From Pilasporangium apinafurcum (lineage: Eukaryota > Oomycota > Peronosporomycetes > Pythiales > Pythiaceae), in NCBI GenBank assembly GCA_001600495.1, contig BCKE01000070.1:146969-210968 (forward strand): a stretch of 64,000 bases of DNA, read 5' to 3'. Every line of letters begins with the position of its first letter. Position 1 is the first letter of the stretch. Under the pieces are notes generated by a model, which had not been told where the DNA came from, did no database searches, and saw only the letters and a program-made list of their open reading frames with translations. Made by a program: the position numbers and the translations under genes. Shown in pieces: positions 56,182 through 64,000 of the stretch.

Positions 56182-58987
56182 TTATAACTCCAAAGGTACA
56201 ATCTCTTCTTCATCCACAAGGAGGCAGTAGCTATAGAATTGTAAATACTGGGAGAAAAATGCGCCTTCGAGTGTGATCAAGATCTTCAATGTGTGATTGC
56301 CCCACGTAAAGCTAAATTCACTCCCAGAATCCCATAGAATATCGCTCACACTGCGATTCTGAAACAGGACCTCTCCATCAAAGATCACGGAACGGAACCC
56401 ACCGCGCAAACCATGCTGCAATTCCACACAGTGCTTTTCCTCAGAGTTGTCTACATCAAAGATCCACCATACTTGCTTCCAAGGAAAGGTGAAAAGTAGC
56501 GCACTAGCTGGGTGCTTGATTTCTTCCAGTGTAAAGTTCCATACTACTTGACCATCTTCAAGTAGGAGCTTTCCCTTGCGAGATAATGGCACCGAGTCTC
56601 GACCTTGCGAGGAGGTCGCCAAGACATTCCGTGAATCAAAGATCTGCATCTGAAGAACCGTTTCTTCCGCTAGAACAGTCCGATTCAGTTCGTCAGGCAC
56701 TTTAAACCACGTTCGATTAGGGTGGCCAACACTCACCCAACTTGGGGGTGTAGTGTACAGATTGTAAAGCTCTTCTGATATCCTCACGACCGTTCGATTT
56801 TCGTTGTCAGTATCCTGCGCACGTCCATATGAGTGTACCGTTTGCGAGGATGGATCTAGTGCAACCCAGCCTTTTTCTTTCGACAGTCGCACGTATGTCT
56901 CTTTTGTTCTTGGTAGCGTGTACTCCATCTCTGCAGCGAAAATCGTATCGGCAAACATGTAGCGTACGACTTCACTGTCCTTCTCGGGTGATAGCAACAC
57001 TTCTTTTCTCTCACACACTACACGGTAGAAAAACTTGCCATTCTTCTTCTCCGGATCGTCGTCCACGGCTTCTAGCACTTGATCACCGCCTGGTGTTTGG
57101 TCAAACAACCATCCACTAGCGTTTCCAGATTTCGGTTGTGATTCACTCGCGACCTTCACATATGTGATCTTGCTGCCAGGTGGCGTATATTGCAAGCAAC
57201 TTTCAAACACCGTGCCTACAGCCATGGGTGGTACACCTGGTAGTCGTGGACAGTCGAAATCTGGAGCAGAACGGAGATACACCGGAACCAAAGCACGATA
57301 GAATTTGGGCAAGTCACGGGTTACTGCAAAGCCTTGAACTTGTTCCAACACAGAATGGTACGGTGTCTTTGACTGGCGCTCGCAAATCCACCCAACATCG
57401 TGACGAAGCTTCACAAAAGCCATTTCGGGAAAATCTGTGCCTGGTGGAGCAGCAGGCACTAAACGTTCGCTGCATTCAATCAAGGTACCCTTCAGTCGCT
57501 TCCGTAATGGCACTGGACTTGGTGGAGCATCCAATTTCGCAGAATTTCTTCCTTTCGCACGTGGTGTATTACCATTACTCGTACTACTTTGTAATGTAGT
57601 GAACGCTGGAGTAGGCAAAACGTCTACGTCTTCCAAAACTCGATAGAAAAGGCGTTCCACTTGACGCAATACAGGTCTTTCGATGGGTTCCAACACAACT
57701 TGACCATCCATCGTTGTCTCGAATATCCAGCCACCGTGGCAGGGGGTATAGGCAGTCATTGTCGAATTATTATTGGAAGAATTATTCACAATAGTATTGT
57801 CGTCTTGCTGAGTATCTGGGTCCCCTCCACTCAATGATCCACGACCAGAATGGGCATGTGAACACCCGCACCGACTATTCTTCTCCTTGCAGACGCGCAC
57901 ATACGTAATCTTGCTCCCAGGAGGCGTGAATCGCTGCGAAGCCTCGACAATCGAGTGCAGTTTAAATCCTTTGCCCGCACGCTGAGCCATGATATGCGGT
58001 GCCACTCGAATTCCCACGGGAATACGTACTACATAGAAGAAATATCCTGTCTCGATAGTCGGCTCCGTTGCCAGTTTCTCTAGTACTTTCACACCGGAAT
58101 TCAGCGTTTCAAACAACCATCCGTCCTCGTATGCGAGTTTGACAAATGTCACGGAGCTATGTGGATACCGATACCGTCGATTGCACTCAATAATCTCTTC
58201 CGCATTCTTCATTATGTGCCTGGAGATCACTGGTGCCAGCAGGTCAGGTGCTCTCCGTACTTCGATGGGCACCAGCACACGATAGTAAAATCGGCCAGTA
58301 TCATCGACTGCTTCAGCCTCCGGTGGCAATTTCTCGAGGAAAAATGTCTCCGCTGTTACCGTCGTCGCAGTGCCACCGCTGTTCCCCATAATTGGTTTAC
58401 GATCGATCTTTTTTTCGGTCATCGAGAGAATCATGTAGCCATTGGACACGTGTTTCAACTGTACAAACCACGTCGGCGTATGCTGAGCACCAAATAAGCA
58501 CTCAAAGCGGCCAGATGTTGCCACTACCTCTTCTGGCATCTTCTTCACGCAATAAGCTAATCAAATAATCCATGCAAATGAAATACATGGTACTTTGAGC
58601 TGAATTTACAGACCAGACACTGATGTAATGATTAACAAGCATACCATTTCGGTCTTGCAGCATTTGCTGTCGGTCTCTTGCGGACGTACGTGCACTACTG
58701 CTTTTCGCCATTTCCTGGATCAACACGACCGTGTCGTCAAGTTCATTCATACCCAGCGCATCTCCGTTGGTGTTGTTGTTATCATCGCTGTTTATGTGTC
58801 GTTTGTTGCGCACGCCAAAATCTACTGTGTAGAGTTTTGATTCCCGTGTGACACGGTAGAATGCATCTTCCTGAACAATCGCCGGATGGTTCAGCGCATC
58901 TGGACCCGCTTTACCACTGCCCACTGGCATCACCAAGCGGGCGTAGTACGCAGTGCTTCCGCTGGAACTGCGTAGTCCGTCCTGCAT
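56182..58987 (-). CDS. Protein with tandem SH3b-like repeats and a FAIM-like C-terminal domain
   Basis: Two exons (58987-58645 and 58556-56182, 88-nt intron, donor GTATGC) give 905 residues. About six repeats share FYRV-LVP-EVR-AP near the start, a centre with PPGSKITYVKV and an end GWLFE ... VLE, each 60-110 residues long. The layout suggests small beta-barrels of SH3b type, each with a TYV(R/K) strand and a GW strand. One repeat has a Cys/His insertion (RCGCSHAHSGRG). The last 95 residues (WWIFDVDNSEEKHCVELQHG, SVIFDGEVLFQNRSV, SFTWGNHTLKILI, YCLLVDEEEI) resemble the FAIM beta-sandwich, which in animals restrains apoptosis and protein aggregation. No signal peptide is evident. Its role is unknown. 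Confidence 0.82.
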
Positions 58988-59180
58988 CTTCCTTCTCCGT
59001 CTTTATCCAATTCTTCTGGGAAGCTTCTTTGGGGGAAAGCATGAGCGGTACCGTTGCATGCCTGAATAATGGGTTCAACATAAAAATATTATCAAATTAG
59101 ACTTCCCAAATAAAATAAACATAAAAGAAGCAAACAAGTTCATGAAATATTTCAAAAAACGTCTGAATTATGTAAACAAA

Positions 59181-60517
59181 TTACAAATCGGTACGAGGAC
59201 CAGCAGCTACAGGGGCAGGCGGCCCACGCGTCGATGGCACAGGGTCTTCGCCCATATCGGCGGAAATGTCCATATCCTGCATGACTCGGGTAATGTTTTC
59301 CTGTTGCTGATTCAATGTCTTCTGCTGCTGAAGCTTGATGCGTTGCAGTAATTCCGGAAGGTATTCCTGTTCATATTGTTTCGCAGCTTGGTTCACTGCC
59401 TCAAATAATTTCTCCATGCCTTCGCCAGTAGCGGCTGACACACCGACGGAGCTAAGGTTGTTGTAAAATTCTTCCAGCACCAAGCTTAATGAGCGCGAGA
59501 GACTGCCCATGTAGCTGTCGTCCTGTACTTGATCCAATGCATTCTGGAACGACTCGAAATCCGTCATCCATTCTTGTGCAAAATCATGCCGCAGTACGTC
59601 GATCTTGTTAAACACAACTATGAATGGCAGACGAAGCTTGTAGAGAATACTACGCGTCAAGCAGAAAGAGATGTAGTGGTTTTACAAATCAACCATTGTA
59701 CGCGGAAGTAAGTGCTTGGCATTTACCTGCAGGCGTAAAGCATATTGGACATGAAGGTGTTGGGACTCGACGTGCGCGGTGTGTCCACAACGTAGATAAT
59801 TACAGTCGGAAAGGAAGATGCCAAGGACTCCGTAATGATAGAACCTGATGCGGACCACGTGAACGCCTCAATTTGACCAGGCGTATCCACCACAGCGTAG
59901 CTACAAATGAGAAGCAAATGCAAAAAATTATTCGTTCAGCAAAATCGGTATATCATAATTTCATGAAAACGCATTCATACATACTCCAGATCAGCACTAC
60001 GCTTCGTCAAGAGATCCACAACTTGATCAAATCGCGTAGCGAACAAATTTAGAGACGTCATGATTGCACCATTGGGTCCTAGACCATACTCGGTCATGAC
60101 CTGCTTGTAATCTACTGTATCGCGGATGTCGATATTCGCGGAATACCCGGTCTTGCGGACCGCTGGATCCAGATTCAGGACATAATTGCGTAAGCCATTG
60201 TCCGCACCATATGCAGCAATTCGCTGTGTTCGCATTACATATAATATAACCATCAGTTGCATAGTAACAGTATCCATTGGCAGCAAATCAATTGTGTTCA
60301 CCTGCATCAATGTGGTTTTGCCACTACCAGCCATGCCGATGACCAGCATCGTCACCGGTTTCGGATAGATTTTTGGTAGACTCGGATCGGACGCAGCAGT
60401 CTCATAGACATTCTCGAGGGTCGGTGTAGAAGCAGAAGGCGCTGTTGATGCTGCTGCAGCATCAGCAGCGATCGTAGACGGCGCTGGGTCCATTTCCTTT
60501 TTGTTCTTCTTCACCAA
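59181..60517 (-). CDS. GPN1: GPN-loop GTPase 1 (GPN1/Npa3/XAB1), RNA polymerase II assembly and import factor
   Basis: Four exons: 60517-60302, 60223-59985, 59900-59727 and 59649-59181 (365 residues). Introns are 78, 84 and 77 nt; the first is a multiple of three without stops, so it can be misread as coding. P-loop [12 protein letters not shown] runs to the first junction. [37 protein letters not shown] (which carries the GPN insertion), [15 protein letters not shown] and FNKIDV are all present. The C-terminus is coiled and Gln-rich ([17 protein letters not shown]). In yeast and animals the protein acts as a GTP-dependent chaperone for RNA polymerase II nuclear import. The length and motifs fit GPN1 rather than the shorter GPN2 and GPN3. 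Confidence 0.95.
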
Positions 60518-60589
60518 GCAATGGATGGATGGGTCTGCTGGTTAAGTACGAAACAACCGTCTATCCCATATTTAATCTTGAAACCCATG

Positions 60590-61096
60590 TTTAATCTTTT
60601 TCCCAGATGTAGTCTATGAAGTAGACATTGTTTTACAGTGTTAGTTTCTACTGGGCTTCTCAATAGTGAACCATATTGATATGAATTCAAGTATTTACCA
60701 CCTCACGTCCATCTATTGAGTGTCGCTTCAACACCATTCGCCAAAACAGAAAGAACCACAGCTTTGAGAAACAGCATAATTAAAATGATCGAAAAGATCA
60801 AACCAGCTACGAGGCGTTCTTGTGTTTGAACGTTGTGGTGAAATGGCATCAATGAGCAATGGTACTGAAAAGAACACCGCTAAAAAGCGGAGAGCCCGCC
60901 CGGATTTTGCGGAACGGAAAGCTCGACAATAGCAAATAGTCTATACAACGATAAAGATTGGCTGGAGAAAGTTCTACAAAGACAAAAGAATAGTAAGAAA
61001 GATTGATGAGGCTGTGCGACTTTGTATCACACATGGTACAATGATGTGGAGAATAAAGGTTAAAAGAGCAAGTGATACTATAATATCAACAAATGG
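60590..61096. repeat. 507-bp direct repeat, copy 2
   Basis: Second copy of 55633-56139, same orientation. With the first copy it brackets the FAIM-like and GPN1 genes. It begins after TTTAATCTTGAAACCCATG, which itself repeats the first bases of the element. Confidence 0.9.
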
Positions 61097-61408
61097 TCAA
61101 CTAGATACCAGCAAGCCATCAACGCAGCATTACATTTTCTAATTACGTGGTGTGTGCTTCCTAACGATGTTATGGCGTAGGAGAGGGAATATTGTTAGTA
61201 CACAAATTCTCACCGGTTGCGCCTTTTGCGTTTTAAAGAGCGCTCCTAACGTCCATAAACAAGATGGAACGAGTCCTTTTAACTCCGAGGTCATATCTGG
61301 AGCATAGGCAGTTGTGAACTGGTTGCGCACGACACAAACGGTAGAATCGATGGAGATCCTCACTCTGGTTGAATGCATGCTTGTTGCCTGCGGTTTTTGT
61401 CTCAATGA

Positions 61409-63366
61409 TTAAAACGTGTAGTTTTCGTACATCTTGAGCATGACCTGGAGTTTATATAAAACAGTACTAGCAGTGGGGCGATCTTCAGGTTCTAATGAAA
61501 CGCACTCACTGGCCAACTCAACCATTGGCTGTGGCGCATTGGACGACAATTCAACTTTCAATCGACCAAGTGACACCATCTGCAGCAGTGCAGTATCGGG
61601 AATAATTCGCCCCGAATTCGTCTCCTTCGACATCGCATATGGCAACAAGTGTGAGTCTAATTCTGAGAGAACTACGCCAAACGAAAAGATGTCGGCTTTT
61701 TCATCATATCTCTCGCCCATCATCACCTCTGGCGCCATCCATAACGATGTTCCGACACCAGCAGTCATGGTATGATCGTTACTTTCACGTGAGACACCGA
61801 AATCCGTCAATTTTGCGTCCAAATTCGGGGTCAGCAGGATATTCTTCGATTTCAAATCTCGATGTAGCACTACTGGTATTAGCGAATGCAAGTATGTGAG
61901 TGCGTGCGCGACATGAAACGCAATTTTGATCTTATCGTGGTCAAAGCCATGCGGCCGGCGTTCTTCGGCCTCAAATCTCGTAAGCATTGTACGCAAATCG
62001 CCGCCTTCCATGAATTCTGTTACCGCACACAGATCGCTGAGCGAATCCCATGCCACTCCAATAAACTGCACGATATGGTCGTGTTCCATAGTCGCCATCA
62101 TCTTGATTTCGCTGAGGAAGGCATTGATGTGACGAATCTCCTTTCGTGTCGCCGGTAATAGCATCTTAATGGCAACAATCTGATCCTTGTAAGTTCCACG
62201 ATAAACTTCCCCATATCCACCTCGACTGATGAGTGACGTGCGTATAACTTTTTCGAGCGGAACCCGCACAGCGGTGATAGCTTCATCCTCCCATAATCCA
62301 CCAGTGCCACTAGGTATGGAGGATGAATTTAAGGCGCTTTGGTGGCTTCGACTACTACTGAACCCTGTAGGTCCAGTAAAGTTGCCCGATGTGATGTTTT
62401 CTGTGTGCGGCGTGTTTACGGAGCTATGTTGCCGTCGCTTGTGCTTTTTATTCGGTGGAGACTCCAAGATAGAGCTGTGATGGCGTCGCCGACTCAACCT
62501 CTTGTACCAGATAACAAACGCAGCAATCATTAAGACAATTGCAACAGCACCAACGGTAATGGCTACAATACTGCCCACGCTCAGTCCTACAGAATAAAAC
62601 ATTAACCAGTGTTAAATCAAAACTCAACACCAAACGCGTCCACAGCGAAACGCTTACCTTGTTTCCCCTCATCGTGTTTTTGCTTTTCTGCTGATGCGGA
62701 ACTACCATTCCCACCAATAAATGCAGAGCTGCCGTGGTCTTCTGATGATGTTGGTGCAAACGCGTTAGATGTTGTAGATGATGGCGATACCGATCCCTCT
62801 TCAGTCCACGCGCTCGCACTGCCCGAATTACCTGAACCGCTTGAAAGCAATGATCCAGAGTCTTCTTCCGCGGAATTTTCGGACGCACTGTGACTGTTAC
62901 CGTCCATATTCGAGATCACTGAGTTTACGATGTCTTCGAAATTGGGTGTCTCCTCTTCTTCTTTTTCGCTCTGTGGTCCATGAACAAGATACGACACATT
63001 CACAAGTATGATCTTAGTCGGTCCGCGGTGACTATTACCATTTCCATCCATGCGCCATTGAGCGCAATCTGCTGCATACCATCTTTCGTTCGCCGCCCAT
63101 ACAGTGAACCCAAGGAGAGCTCGGTGCATACGATTGCAAATCTTGAAGAAATCAATTATACATTTGCCGCATCCAGTCAGTCTGACAGTAATGTTGTGGA
63201 TGTCTGAATATTTTTTTCCGCTTGAATTGACGACCAGGCAATTCAACACGTTACCACAGTGGGACTGGCTAAAAATCGATAGTAAATTTGATGATTCGTT
63301 GAAATTTGATTTTGAGATCCATGATTGGTAGAAAATCTGAACAATCCGGACGATTCCATTGAACAA
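61409..63366 (-). CDS. Receptor-like TKL protein kinase with a single transmembrane helix
   Basis: Two exons (63366-62658 and 62586-61409; 71-nt intron with donor GTAAGC and acceptor CTGTAG) give 628 residues. The extracellular part has Cys-rich segments (SHCGNVLNCLVVNSSG, RLTGCGKCIIDFFKICNRM, DCAQWRM) and then a Ser/Gly-rich, probably O-glycosylated stalk. The transmembrane helix is at 239-264, then a basic stop-transfer (KRLSRRRHH). The kinase domain has GGYGEVYRG (from 359), VAIK (Lys377), HRDLKSKN (478-485), DFG (498-500), GTSLWMAPE and a DIFSFGVVLSE segment: all catalytic residues are present, with a tyrosine-kinase-like (TKL) pattern. No signal peptide is visible at the current start, so an upstream first exon is probably missing. 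Confidence 0.88.
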
Positions 63367-63647
63367 TGGCCAAAGTCTGTTATCTGTCTCTTATTGTTAC
63401 CCACAAAGCAATTTTTGCCAAAATAAGGTAAAAATCTTCAAAGATCGTATGGAATGAGGTATAATAGTTTTGGTGTTAGAGTATATTGTCTTTGATTCCA
63501 ATGGGTCTGATAAAGTACGATTTCTTACTGTGTGTAGGGATGTGAACTTCTGCTTGGTGCGGTAGATCATTGTTTATGGTTATGTTCGAATTGAACACTC
63601 AAACATCAGTCATTCATTTGACTTTCAACGTAGCTTTATTAAAATAA

Positions 63648-63813
63648 GAGACAATAAAAATAAGAGACAATAAAAATAATAAGCCAGTTTTAAAATTAAA
63701 TAAAAAAAATACGCCAACTTTTCAAAAAATAAAAAAAAGAGACAATAAAAATAATAAGCCAGTTTTAAAATTAAATAAAAAAAATACGCCAACTTTTCAA
63801 AAAATAAAAAAAA
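63648..63813. repeat. AT-rich tandem repeat, two 75-bp units
   Basis: Units at 63664-63738 and 63739-63813 begin GAGACAATAAAAATAATAAG and are almost identical; two shorter partial units precede them. The long frames that appear here on the minus strand are artefacts of the repeat. Confidence 0.92.
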
Positions 63814-63946
63814 TATGCCACACTGAAAGAAAACTACGTGCTCAGTGCTCAAAAGCGTAAACTTCATGAAAAATAACACTATCAATCGAAAATATAAATC
63901 AACTATTCAGACAAAAATATGTCTCTCAACTCTGTAATTTGAACTC

Positions 63947-64000
63947 GTTCCTATAGCTTAGTGGAAAAGCGCCACGTTCTTGCGTTGGAGATCGAGGGTT
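63947..64000 (+). tRNA. Partial tRNA gene or tRNA-derived SINE head, cut by the window end
   Basis: GTTCCTATAGCTTAGTGG fits an acceptor strand followed by an A-box (TAGCTTAGTGG). The D-arm pairs GCTT/AAGC, and GAGGGTT at the end fits the start of a T-arm with a B-box. If numbered as a standard tRNA the anticodon would be CTT (Lys), but two of five anticodon-stem pairs mismatch, which favours a decayed copy or a SINE. The 3' half is outside the window. Confidence 0.45.

Noticed and set aside
63625-63885. 86-codon Phe/Leu-rich minus-strand frame
   Set aside because: Created by the AT-rich tandem units; the protein repeat mirrors the DNA repeat.
1-64000. CRISPR arrays or bacterial operons
   Set aside because: No regularly spaced repeats; introns, the myosin, GPN1 and VPS9 genes establish a eukaryotic nuclear sequence.

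Overview
The window is nuclear DNA of a filamentous eukaryote, almost certainly an oomycete. Protein-coding genes are intronless or carry a few 70-140 nt introns with GTRNGT-like donors. There is a large lineage-specific family of single-repeat SHAQKYF-type MYB proteins, a transmembrane TKL kinase, a membrane-anchored PI-PLC-like protein and an unconventional myosin with a non-standard tail. The moderate base composition and short introns would suit an Albugo-like or other peronosporalean genome, but the genus cannot be fixed from sequence alone.

Layout. (1) 0.1-20.8 kb: ten MYB genes (nine on the minus strand, one on the plus strand) separated by 0.8-2.5 kb of apparently non-coding DNA. (2) 21.9-33.9 kb: housekeeping-type genes, namely a myosin (minus), an oligopeptidase B-like serine peptidase with three exons (plus) and a zinc-knuckle/F-box-like protein (plus). 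Decayed Fanzor (eukaryotic TnpB-like, RuvC nuclease) copies lie at 26.4-26.9 kb and 30.0-31.3 kb. (3) 36.1-42.5 kb: four MYB genes, all plus strand, of a second subtype. (4) 42.6-49.2 kb: a PI-PLC-X protein (minus), a third Fanzor graveyard (45.8-46.9 kb) and a VPS9-domain protein (plus). (5) 50.4-54.0 kb: two MYB genes of a third subtype (minus), with a 746-bp foldback MITE between them that has about 130-bp inverted ends and a 10-bp target-site duplication. (6) 55.1-63.4 kb: a 72-residue two-exon membrane protein, a protein with SH3b-like repeats and a FAIM-like C-terminus, the GPN-loop GTPase GPN1 (four exons) and a receptor-like TKL kinase. A near-identical direct repeat of about 507 bp brackets the FAIM-like and GPN1 genes. 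The window ends in an AT-rich tandem repeat and the 5' part of a tRNA or tRNA-derived SINE.

The main biology is the MYB array. All 16 copies share one DNA-binding repeat ending in (T/K)HAQKY-like residues. Fifteen of 16 have a recognisable basic-plus-EHR(I/L)D block after it (altered in the first copy, missing in the second). All 16 end in a short acidic/hydrophobic motif, either LPSLxESLDFFI or CLDYLLQxL. The three genomic blocks correspond to three protein subtypes, so local duplication and divergence built the family. The second theme is mobile-element decay: at least two Fanzor families, all inactivated, one of them reduced to its N- and C-terminal ends.
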